Shown in pieces: positions 1 to 5,444 of a stretch of DNA of 9,013 nucleotides (positions are counted from its first letter, which is position 1; each line of letters begins with the position of its first letter). Source of the DNA: Chloroflexota bacterium (GTDB lineage: Bacteria; Chloroflexota; Anaerolineae; Aggregatilineales; UBA2796); assembly GCA_017743585.1 (NCBI GenBank), contig JAGHYP010000104.1, positions 1 through 9,013 of the forward strand, read 5' to 3'. The notes under the pieces are model-generated. The model was not told the DNA's origin. It was given only the letters and a program-made list of their open reading frames with translations, and ran no database searches. Both the position numbers and the translations under genes were made by a program.

Positions 1-94
1 TGTGATCTCCGCTGATGGCAGCGCATCCACCACCACGTAGAGGAACGGCGCAGCTGTTGTGCGCGTATCGGCGCTGCCATCAGCGGAGATCACA
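1..94. repeat. perfect 24-bp inverted repeat at window edge
   Basis: Bases 1-24 are the exact reverse complement of 71-94, with a 46-base spacer. The pairing stops at 25/70 and could continue outward past base 1. The repeat lies inside the partial minus-strand gene, and both arms stay open in its frame. It could be a genuine hairpin or a fold-back artefact at a contig end. Confidence 0.9.
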
Positions 95-378
95 AAGCTG
101 TGCGCATCGCGGATGATCGGCGCGCTCCAGTCGGATGGCACTTGGAGGCGCAAGCCGAATTGCTCCAGCTGCACTTCGCGCAGCGCGCCGGGCGGCGCAA
201 AGGTGCGGGTCGGCACGGCGGCGAGGCTCTGCCTGCCATACTGTTCAATAGCGAGCATAACGCCAAGCGTGAGCGCTGTGAAAGTGGCGAGGATGATCAG
301 CCACTCGCGGCGGAAGGCTCTGTCGCTCTCAACAGGCTCAAGCGCGGCGTCAGGTCGAGGCGCGTTTAAGTCAGACAT
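1..378 (-). CDS. membrane-anchored hypothetical protein, partial (C-terminus beyond window)
   Basis: An open frame of 126 codons starts at ATG 378 and reads out of the left edge without a stop. The start has a good ribosome binding site, AGGTGAG at about 384-390, and overlaps the 3' end of the TusA-like gene by 13 bases, which suggests translational coupling. The protein begins with an acidic, Pro-rich cytoplasmic segment (about residues 1-24). One hydrophobic segment follows (about 26-44, core IILATFTALTLGVMLAI), then an extracytoplasmic part containing FGLRLQVPSDWSAPI and PFLYVVVDA. That pattern recalls small PsbP/DUF1795-like beta domains often found behind a membrane anchor in Chloroflexota, but the visible part is too short to assign a family. 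The last eight visible residues lie in one arm of a perfect inverted repeat at the edge, so they may not be authentic. Confidence 0.72.
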   Translation of the reverse strand, partial: MSDLNAPRPDAALEPVESDRAFRREWLIILATFTALTLGVMLAIEQYGRQSLAAVPTRTFAPPGALREVQLEQFGLRLQVPSDWSAPIIRDAHSFVISADGSADTRTTAAPFLYVVVDALPSAEIT

Positions 379-632
379 GGCGTCTCACCTTTCTCGATCA
401 CGAAACGCCAGCGCCCATCAGGCAGGCGCTCGCAGGTGGCGAGCCTGAAAGCCCGCGCATCGCACCAATCCTTGATCTTTGACTCAGCGCTCGGATCGCC
501 GCTGAGATACTCAAATACCTCGCCCGCGCGCAGACGCGCCATGCGGCTGGCAAGATACAGCAGCACTTCATAGCAAATCTCAAGGTTCGAGTCGAACGAC
601 TCGCCAATCAGCGGCTCGAACGTCTGGCTCAT
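366..632 (-). CDS. TusA/SirA-like small sulfurtransferase-family protein
   Basis: This 88-residue protein begins MSQTFEPLIGESFDSNLEIC. A longer reading from 797 would overlap the upstream regulator and the promoter and has no domain match in its extra part. The fold signature of the TusA/SirA family is visible: an N-terminal strand, the Cys20-containing start of helix 1 (LEICYEVLLYLASRMARL), the turn RAGEVFEYLSGDPSAE (about 35-50), a second helix with IKDW, and a final strand RWRFVIEK. In TusA proper the cysteine lies in Cys-Pro-x-Pro and relays persulfide sulfur. Here it is Cys-Tyr-Glu-Val, so the cysteine is kept but both prolines are lost. Further cysteines are at 57, 67 and 86. Sulfur relay is therefore uncertain. 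Seen: the length, Cys20 and the GEV...DP motif. Inferred: the family. The next gene starts inside its last codons. Confidence 0.68.
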   Translation of the reverse strand: MSQTFEPLIGESFDSNLEICYEVLLYLASRMARLRAGEVFEYLSGDPSAESKIKDWCDARAFRLATCERLPDGRWRFVIEKGETPCLT

Positions 633-670
633 GAGAGTTGTGGACACGCTTTTTGCGCTGCCTGCGTTGA

Positions 671-700
671 ATTTTAGCAGGGCGGCGCTATGGGTGTCCA
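671..700 (-). promoter_or_regulatory. sigma70-type promoter of the TusA-like gene
   Basis: On the minus strand, TGGACA (695-700) and TAAAAT (671-676) are separated by 18 bases, and each differs from consensus at one position. The -35 begins just after the stop codon of the response regulator gene. Transcription would start near 664, giving a leader of about 30 bases. This implies that the TusA-like and membrane-protein genes can be transcribed independently of the regulator. Confidence 0.55.
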
Positions 701-705
701 GATTG

Positions 706-1485
706 TCACGCCTGCAGATCGAATGGCTTCTGGTCGGGGTCGGATGCGGCGGCGCTGCGCAGGTCAAGCGCTGTGAAGCGCATGAAAGCGCGCTCAATCG
801 GGCTCATGTCCTCAGGATATTGACTGTCATCGTGAGCCTCAAGGATGCGATAGCCTTCTTTGATGTAGCTGCGCACAGTATGCGGACTGACGCCCATCTC
901 ATCCGCAGCGAGCTGCGCAGGCATCCCTTCGATCACATACAGCCACAGCGCCTGACGGACGCGCTCGGTCAGCTCAGGATACTCGCGCGGACGCGGCAGG
1001 ACGTCAACATGCTTGGCGAGCGGTGCATTTTCTGCCTGCAGATGATCAAGCACGCCTTTGGTGACCGTGAACGTCCGCTGTATGGCGTAAATGATGGCGT
1101 TCACCAGCAGCAGACGCACTTCGTTGCGCAGAAAGTACGCGCGGCACGCCGCATTGTAAGCCAACTCAACGCGCGCCGTGCGCTTTTGGTGCGCAAGGCA
1201 GATCAGGTGAAGCCGCGGCACAATCCGTCGCAACTCCGAGATGACGCGCGTCAGCTCAGCATCGTCGTAGCTGTCCGAGTCGAGCAGGAGGACGTCAGGA
1301 TGCTCAACATGCGACAGGTCATCCAAGACGACAAGCGCCTGCTCAAAAGACTCTGCCAGGCCGACCACGCGCGCGCGCCTATCCCATGCTATGCAGCTGT
1401 TCAAGGCGCGCAGCGCGTAGAAATCGCGATCGATCACCATCACTTTCAGGTTGAGGCGCTGAATCATCCCCGTCATCCTCGCCAT
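706..1485 (-). CDS. atypical response regulator (degenerate receiver + HTH)
   Basis: This 259-residue protein has two parts. Residues 14-135 read as a CheY-like receiver: LKVMVIDRD, a central strand DVLLLDSDS with candidate phospho-acceptor Asp69, LHLICLAH, and AYFLRNEV. Several signature positions are altered. The acidic pair is Asp19-Arg20-Asp21, the conserved Thr/Ser after strand 4 is Ala98, and the conserved Lys is Arg120. Residues about 170-215 form a helix-turn-helix of the LuxR/sigma-region-4 type (LAADEMGVSPHTVRSYIKEG). It is probably a DNA-binding regulator that may act without normal aspartyl phosphorylation. No histidine kinase is adjacent. Met7 (1467) is a plausible alternative start, since GAGG lies nine bases before it, whereas the first ATG has no clear binding site. 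A longer ORF on the opposite strand over the same bases is its shadow. Confidence 0.82.
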   Translation of the reverse strand: MARMTGMIQRLNLKVMVIDRDFYALRALNSCIAWDRRARVVGLAESFEQALVVLDDLSHVEHPDVLLLDSDSYDDAELTRVISELRRIVPRLHLICLAHQKRTARVELAYNAACRAYFLRNEVRLLLVNAIIYAIQRTFTVTKGVLDHLQAENAPLAKHVDVLPRPREYPELTERVRQALWLYVIEGMPAQLAADEMGVSPHTVRSYIKEGYRILEAHDDSQYPEDMSPIERAFMRFTALDLRSAAASDPDQKPFDLQA

Positions 1486-1501
1486 TCGTGAGCGATTGCT
1501 G

Positions 1502-1507
1502 AGTATA
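1502..1507 (-). promoter_or_regulatory. possible -10 element for the response regulator gene
   Basis: TATACT on the minus strand lies 16 bases before the first ATG of the regulator, and transcription would begin near 1495. No good -35 is seen 16-18 bases further upstream (nearest TTCAGC). Two tandem TTGAGCG units lie upstream at about 1544-1557 and could be a binding site. Weak support only. Confidence 0.3.
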
Positions 1508-1603
1508 GCGCAGAGGAGGGCGCGCTGAACAGGCAGGCGCTACCGCTCAACGCTCAAAATGGCTATACTTTGGATGAGAAGCAGAAAGGCGAGCGCACAA
1601 CTT

Positions 1604-1627
1604 TCTCAATCGTCGTCTCAATCGTCG
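1604..1627. repeat. tandem 12-bp direct repeat, two copies
   Basis: TCTCAATCGTCG occurs twice head to tail without mismatch. It lies in the gene-poor gap, and no function is visible. Confidence 0.8.
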
Positions 1628-1696
1628 CGCGCGACGCGCAAACGTAAGCATCGGGCGTGGCAGTTGCCAGCAAGTTTCTGGCGGCGGCTGCGATCA

Positions 1697-1845
1697 GCTG
1701 GGCGCAAGCGGGCGCAGGCGTTGCGCCAGCACAAGCCTTCGCCAAAGTCAGCCTTGGCAAAGACGGCTTGGCGCCGATAGCGCAAGGCTTGAGCGCAGAG
1801 GAGACGCTCGCTAGGCCCTCGAAGGCTGACTCTAGAGCTCGAGGC
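1697..1845. other. cluster of four consecutive hairpins, possible structured RNA or leader
   Basis: Four stems can form one after another. The first is 1697-1707 with 1721-1730, ten pairs with one bulged G. The second is 1732-1739 with 1784-1791, eight perfect pairs, and it encloses 1740-1745 paired with 1768-1773. The third is 1791-1795 with 1805-1809, sharing base 1791 with the second. The fourth is 1815-1822 with 1839-1845, seven pairs with one bulged C. I recognise no known RNA family: tmRNA, SRP RNA and RNase P signatures are absent. In GC-rich DNA some hairpins are expected by chance, so this is a candidate only. On the plus strand it could be a leader of the downstream operon. Confidence 0.3.
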
Positions 1846-1919
1846 GCATGAGTCGCTGCGACGGCGGGATAGGAATCGGGGATTAAGCGGCGCAGGAAGG
1901 CTTCTGGTCGTTCATTGGC

Positions 1920-2021
1920 ATGGAGAACTTGGAAAAGCGTTGGTCGCCTGACGATCGCCCTGAGCTGATCGATCCCATGGCGCTTGAATTCATCCGCAAG
2001 CGGCTTGGAGCGCACGGCTGA
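1920..2021 (+). CDS. small ORF abutting the HAD phosphatase gene
   Basis: This 33-residue frame begins MENLEKRWSPDDRPEL and ends FIRKRLGAHG. Its stop TGA (2019-2021) is directly followed by the ATG of the phosphatase, an arrangement typical of translational coupling. The frame is open back to a TAA at 1884-1886, with no other standard start between. The codon choice and mixed, hydrophilic composition look more like real protein than the surrounding frames do. There is no good ribosome binding site at the usual distance: GGAAGG at 1895-1900 is about 19 bases away. It could be a genuine small protein, the 3' remnant of a lost gene, or chance. I do not recognise a family. Confidence 0.38.
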   Translation: MENLEKRWSPDDRPELIDPMALEFIRKRLGAHG

Positions 2022-2813
2022 ATGCTGGATTTGCGTGCCATTCGCGCATGCGCGCTCGATCTGGACGGCGTGGTGTGGCGCGGAGATGAAAAATTGCCCG
2101 CCGTGCCAGCTTTCTTCGAGTTTTTGCGCGCACAGAACATTCCCTATGCGTTCATCACCAACAACAGCACGTGCACGCCGACTCAGTACCTAGCGCGCCT
2201 CGAAGCGTTCGGAATCCTTGCCACGCCTGAGCAGGTGATCACCTCAGGTGCAGTGACGGCTGAAGAGATCGCGCGCCGCTTTCCGCAAGGCACGCCTTTC
2301 TTCGCCATTGGCAGCCAAAACCTGATTGACTTGATCGCGGCGCAAGGCTATCCGTTCGATCCTGAGCGCGCGCAAATCGTGGTGGTCGGCTTGGATCGCA
2401 ATTTGACCTACGATAAGCTGCGCATCGCAGGGAAGCGCATTTTGGCGGGCGCGGCGTTCATCGCCACCAACGGCGACGCCACTTTCCTGCTGCCGAACGG
2501 CGAGGTTGGGCCTGGCGCTGGTAGCTTGGTGAGCGCTGTGGCGACCATGACAGGGCGGCAGCCGTACATGATCGGCAAGCCTGCCGCGCCAATGTTCGAG
2601 GCGGCGTTGCGCTACTTCGGCGTGCCTGCTGCACAGACGCTGATGATCGGCGACCGCTTGGATACCGATATTCTGGGCGCGCAAGGCGTCGGCATGAAGA
2701 GCGCGCTGGTTCTGACAGGCGTCAGCCGCGCCGATCAAACAGCGGCCATCGCGCCCGATGGCGTGTTCGCCGATCTCGCTGAGCTGCTCGCAGCCTGGCA
2801 GTCGTCCGTTTAG
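2022..2813 (+). CDS. HAD superfamily (class IIA) phosphatase, NagD/AraL/PGP-like
   Basis: This 263-residue protein carries all four HAD motifs. Motif I is DLDGVVWRG (Asp13 nucleophile, Asp15 acid/base), motif II is ITNNSTCTP, motif III is the Lys in MIGKPA, and motif IV is IGDRLDTDI. The long segment between motifs II and III, with VVVGLDRNLTYDKL, ATNGDATFLLPNG and GPGAGSLVSAV, is the C2-type cap typical of class IIA (NagD, AraL, 4-nitrophenylphosphatase, phosphoglycolate phosphatase). These are cytoplasmic Mg2+-dependent phosphatases of small phosphorylated metabolites. The substrate cannot be read from sequence. Length is normal for the family. The start directly follows the stop of a small ORF, and GGAG at 2007-2010 is a fair ribosome binding site. 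The gene ends five bases before the first protease gene, so the two are likely co-transcribed. Confidence 0.92.
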   Translation: MLDLRAIRACALDLDGVVWRGDEKLPAVPAFFEFLRAQNIPYAFITNNSTCTPTQYLARLEAFGILATPEQVITSGAVTAEEIARRFPQGTPFFAIGSQNLIDLIAAQGYPFDPERAQIVVVGLDRNLTYDKLRIAGKRILAGAAFIATNGDATFLLPNGEVGPGAGSLVSAVATMTGRQPYMIGKPAAPMFEAALRYFGVPAAQTLMIGDRLDTDILGAQGVGMKSALVLTGVSRADQTAAIAPDGVFADLAELLAAWQSSV

Positions 2814-2818
2814 CTTGG

Positions 2819-4072
2819 ATGATCTCACAATTCACAATGAAGTACGCTCGTCTGGTCTGCCTTTGCCTCGCGCTCAGTCTGCTGCTCTCCGGCGCGCCGA
2901 TCCGCGCCCAAGAGCCGATCCGCGTGCTGAGCCAATCCGTCGAGAGCCGTTACCGTGACTCGTTCATCTTCCGCGTCAGGGCGCGCAGCGCGGTTGGCAA
3001 GATCGTCGCGGCGCGCGTCATCTGGCGCGTGCGCTCGTTCAGCGCCAATCTCGCCCATCGCGTTGAAGTTGCGCAGCCCGCGCAGGAAGTTGAGCTATCT
3101 TACACCTGGCGCTTGCGCTCAGAGACAATGCCGCCATGGCAGGTCGTTTTCTACCGCTGGGAGCTGATCGACGATCAAGGCAATCGCTACCGCACGCCTG
3201 AAGTGCAAGCTGAGATCAGCGATAGCACGCGCGATTGGCAGAAGCTGAGCGACGGCAAGGTCGCGGTCTACTGGTACGATCGCGACGCGGCGTTTGGCGA
3301 GGCCTTGCTGAATGTGGCGCGGCGCGGCTTCGACCACGTGACAAAGGCGACTGGCTTCGTGCCAGAGGACGAGCTGCGCGTGGTGGTCTTCAACTCACAG
3401 GCGGATTTCTGCACGATTTACAGCCCATTTGGCTGCCAGAGCTGGATTGGCGGCGTGGCAATCGGCAGCATTGTGCTCGGCTGGCTGGATGAAGGGCGCG
3501 CGGCGTCTATGCTGAATTGCGACGCCGATTGCCAAGCGCAGGTCGCCGCTGAGCGCCGCCGCTGGTTCTTCAATCAGCTGATTCCGCACGAGTTGGCGCA
3601 CGCTTTCTTGAACTACTGGATGGGATCGCGGACGAGCGCCATTCCGATCTGGTTCAATGAAGGGCAAGCGGTCAATAACGAGCTAGAAGGGGTTGAGGAA
3701 GAGATCGAGCGCGCGCGCCTCTTGGCGCGCACGGGTCAGCTGGAGCGGCTTGCCGTGATGGACGCGCGCACGACCATTGGGCGGAACGAACTGCCGCGCG
3801 TGCGCGATTGGTATGCGCAGGCAGCCTCGCTGGTCGCTTTCCTGTATGAACGCTGGGGACTGGAGAGCTTGGGCGCGATCATCCGTCTGGTCAAAGAGGG
3901 CAAGACTTTTGAGACGGCGCTGACGCGCGTGACGGGCTTGAGCATGGACGAATACGAGATCGCATGGCGCGAGTGGCTCGGCTTGCGCGAAATTCCGCCG
4001 ACCTTCGTGCCGACGCCGACTCTGTTCTTCTTCCCATCGCCCACCCATGAGCCGACGCCGCGCCGTTCGTGA
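2819..4072 (+). CDS. exported peptidase-MA-like zinc metalloprotease (first of tandem pair)
   Basis: This 417-residue protein has a signal peptide (hydrophobic core in RLVCLCLALSLLLSG, probable cleavage after IRA near residue 30). The N-terminal domain (about 31-135) is rich in strands and aromatic residues, and looks like a beta-sandwich. The catalytic domain that follows (about 145-390) has HELAH at 257-261 and WFNEGQA with Glu281, about 20 residues downstream. Together they give the HExxH...E zinc site of gluzincins, as in the peptidase MA family. The C-terminal tail (about 393-417) is Pro/Thr-rich and ends EPTPRRS. The mature part has four cysteines (198, 206, 234, 238) that could form disulfides outside the cell. 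The start at 2819 is five bases after the phosphatase stop; Met7 (2837) is an alternative that gives a more usual signal peptide. Neither has a strong binding site. Substrate unknown. Confidence 0.87.
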   Translation: MISQFTMKYARLVCLCLALSLLLSGAPIRAQEPIRVLSQSVESRYRDSFIFRVRARSAVGKIVAARVIWRVRSFSANLAHRVEVAQPAQEVELSYTWRLRSETMPPWQVVFYRWELIDDQGNRYRTPEVQAEISDSTRDWQKLSDGKVAVYWYDRDAAFGEALLNVARRGFDHVTKATGFVPEDELRVVVFNSQADFCTIYSPFGCQSWIGGVAIGSIVLGWLDEGRAASMLNCDADCQAQVAAERRRWFFNQLIPHELAHAFLNYWMGSRTSAIPIWFNEGQAVNNELEGVEEEIERARLLARTGQLERLAVMDARTTIGRNELPRVRDWYAQAASLVAFLYERWGLESLGAIIRLVKEGKTFETALTRVTGLSMDEYEIAWREWLGLREIPPTFVPTPTLFFFPSPTHEPTPRRS

Positions 4073-4086
4073 ACGATGAGTTTGGC

Positions 4087-4092
4087 AAGGAG
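4087..4092 (+). promoter_or_regulatory. ribosome binding site of second metalloprotease
   Basis: AAGGAG lies eight bases before ATG 4101, which favours that ATG over the adjacent GTG at 4098. It is one of the clearest Shine-Dalgarno matches in the window. Confidence 0.75.
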
Positions 4093-4100
4093 AGTTTGTG

Positions 4101-5336
4101 ATGTTCAAGCGCGAGACGTTCTTGAGCCTGCTGACGCTGCTCGTGGTGGCAGCTTTGATCGCACTCAGCCTGCCGGTCGCTGCGGGCAGCGGCTTTCTCT
4201 CAACTGCCACGCCGCCGCCTACCCCCACCAACAACGGCGGCAATGCGCAATGGACGATTCTCAGCAGCTCCTTTGAGAGCAACTTTCCCAAAGGCTTCAC
4301 CTTCAGGCTAGAGGCGACCAGCACAGGCGGCAAGATCGTGAGCGCGGCTGTGCTGTGGCGCCATTCGCCTGTCAGCAGCCGCACGCGCCGCCTCGCTCAG
4401 ATCGATGAGAGCGGCACGAAGATGGTCGCAGTCTGGGAGAAAGCTCCGAGCGATGCTGTGCCGCAATGGGTGAGCGTGGAATATTGGTGGCTGCTGCAAG
4501 ATGAAGCGGGGAATATCTACGAGACGCCACGCCAATATGCAGAGTACGCCGATAACACGCGCAAGTGGAATCGCATGGAGTCGGATGACATCATTGTCTT
4601 CTGGCAGGAAGGCGTGCCTGATGAGATCGGGCCGCTGATCATTGCCGCGATGGAGCGCCAACGTCCGCTGTACGAGAAGAGCTGGGCAAGGCCGCTCGGC
4701 TATAAGCCGCGCGCGATCATCTACGCCGATTTCGCGACGTGGGCAGAGTGGTCGCCTGGGCGCGGCACGGTCGGCGGCGGCTTGGTGGTGGTCGGGCAAA
4801 CCAGCCAGTCGTGGGGCGCGACGGCGCAGGTTTACGATCCGCTTATCCAGCCTGTCGAGGAAGTGGCAAACGACACTGTGCTGCACGAGATCGCGCACTT
4901 GTATCAATATGCCAATGGCGGCACATCGGGCTTGCGCTGGTTCATTGAAGGCAACGCCACGTTCTTCGAGCTGACGAGCGGCCCGCGCATTGAGCAGCGC
5001 GTGCGGCGCTGGGCGCGCGAGGGCCGGCTGCCCTCACTGCAGGGTGAAGGGCCAGGCGGGCGCGAAGCATACGACATCGGCTATATGTTCTGGGTATGGC
5101 TGACCGAGACGTACGGCATCGAGGCGCACCGCCGCGTCTGGGAGCTGATCTGGAGCGGGCGCACGCAACGCGCCGCGCTTGAGGAGGTCTCGAACATGAG
5201 CTTTGTCGAGATGGAGACTGCTTTCCGCGCTTGGCTCGGCGCCATCAACCCTGAAGCGCCGACGCCGCTGCCGACTCTGCCGCTCTTCCTGCCGCCAACG
5301 CCAACCTACGAGCCAACGCCGCGCCGCGCGCCGTGA
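4101..5336 (+). CDS. exported peptidase-MA-like zinc metalloprotease (second of tandem pair)
   Basis: This 411-residue protein is laid out like its upstream neighbour. It has a signal peptide or anchor (hydrophobic core FLSLLTLLVVAALIALSL), then a short Thr/Pro/Asn linker (TATPPPTPTNNGG). A beta-rich N-terminal domain (about 50-150) contains SSFESNFPKGFTFRLEA and YWWLLQDEAGNIYETP, matching SVESRYRDSFIFRVRA and RWELIDDQGNRYRTP in the first protease. The zinc motif HEIAH is at about 262-266, and WFIEGNA provides the third ligand Glu (about 283). The Pro-rich tail ends EPTPRRAP. No cysteine is present anywhere, unlike the first copy. It is probably an ancient paralogue from tandem duplication, since active site and tail are conserved while the rest has diverged. 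The 28-base gap and strong binding site fit an operon. A hairpin follows the stop. Confidence 0.88.
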   Translation: MFKRETFLSLLTLLVVAALIALSLPVAAGSGFLSTATPPPTPTNNGGNAQWTILSSSFESNFPKGFTFRLEATSTGGKIVSAAVLWRHSPVSSRTRRLAQIDESGTKMVAVWEKAPSDAVPQWVSVEYWWLLQDEAGNIYETPRQYAEYADNTRKWNRMESDDIIVFWQEGVPDEIGPLIIAAMERQRPLYEKSWARPLGYKPRAIIYADFATWAEWSPGRGTVGGGLVVVGQTSQSWGATAQVYDPLIQPVEEVANDTVLHEIAHLYQYANGGTSGLRWFIEGNATFFELTSGPRIEQRVRRWAREGRLPSLQGEGPGGREAYDIGYMFWVWLTETYGIEAHRRVWELIWSGRTQRAALEEVSNMSFVEMETAFRAWLGAINPEAPTPLPTLPLFLPPTPTYEPTPRRAP

Positions 5337-5342
5337 GCACCT

Positions 5343-5375
5343 GAGGCGTGGGACGACGTGACCGTCTCACGCCTC
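5343..5375 (+). terminator. hairpin between protease operon and cysS
   Basis: Bases 5343-5355 pair with 5363-5375: thirteen pairs including one G-U, around a 7-base loop. The hairpin starts six bases after the protease stop codon. No T-run follows, so if it terminates transcription it is not a canonical intrinsic terminator; it may also protect the upstream mRNA 3' end. It lies just before the cysS promoter. Confidence 0.55.
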
Positions 5376-5390
5376 TCAACGCGCGCTTTG

Positions 5391-5399
5391 TGGTACAAT
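5391..5399 (+). promoter_or_regulatory. extended -10 promoter of cysS
   Basis: TGG followed by TACAAT (5394-5399) matches the extended -10 consensus with one mismatch in the hexamer, and no -35 is evident at the usual distance. Transcription would start near 5406, giving a leader of about 40 bases. That is too short for a T-box, so that type of tRNA-dependent control is not indicated. Confidence 0.65.
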
Positions 5400-5444
5400 T
5401 TACAGCGCACGACCCTTTCGCACCATTCAGGAGTTTTCCCCGCT

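Larger units (their letters stand above)
1486..1919. other. gene-poor gap between divergent gene groups
   Basis: I find no convincing protein gene in this stretch of over 400 bases. Open frames exist on both strands (plus 1559-1780 and 1657-1851, minus 1563-2015). Their products are low-complexity Ala- or Arg-rich sequences without recognisable motifs, and none has a good ribosome binding site. The gap separates the minus-strand regulator group from the plus-strand phosphatase/protease group, so promoters for both should lie here. A TATACT occurs at 1563-1568 on the plus strand without a clear -35. The segment 1697-1845 is rich in inverted repeats and is listed separately. Confidence 0.6.

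Noticed and set aside
631..1491. Long plus-strand frame of 286 codons
   Set aside because: It is antisense to the response regulator gene, whose receiver and helix-turn-helix motifs are clear. The product has no recognisable domain, and its 5' part also covers the promoter of the TusA-like gene.
1559..1780. Plus-strand frame encoding a very basic 73-residue product
   Set aside because: No ribosome binding site. The Arg/Lys/Ser composition is typical of off-frame reading of GC-rich DNA, and its codon use differs from that of the real genes.
1831..1843. Overlapping XbaI, SacI and XhoI sites that look like a cloning linker
   Set aside because: The flanking sequence shows no vector features and matches the rest of the window in composition. 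The sites partly coincide with a natural stem, so chance is sufficient.
1657..1851. Plus-strand GTG-start frame resembling an Ala-rich signal peptide
   Set aside because: It overlaps the stems of the hairpin cluster, has no binding site, and after the Ala-rich start shows no mature domain.
1563..2015. Minus-strand frame of 150 codons
   Set aside because: It covers the hairpin cluster and the antisense of the small ORF. The product is Ala-rich with no motif, and the start would leave only six bases to the divergent phosphatase start with no room for control signals.
2233..2244. 12-bp palindrome AGGTGATCACCT
   Set aside because: It lies inside the phosphatase coding sequence. One or two perfect 12-bp palindromes are expected by chance in 9 kb.
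5358..5444. Upstream in-frame start extending cysS by 29 residues
   Set aside because: It would place the start before the promoter and inside the hairpin, and the extra residues match nothing in CysRS. The ATG at 5445 has a proper binding site.
5400..5444. T-box or other riboswitch before cysS
   Set aside because: The leader from the predicted start site is only about 40 bases, too short for a T-box, and no conserved T-box sequence is present.
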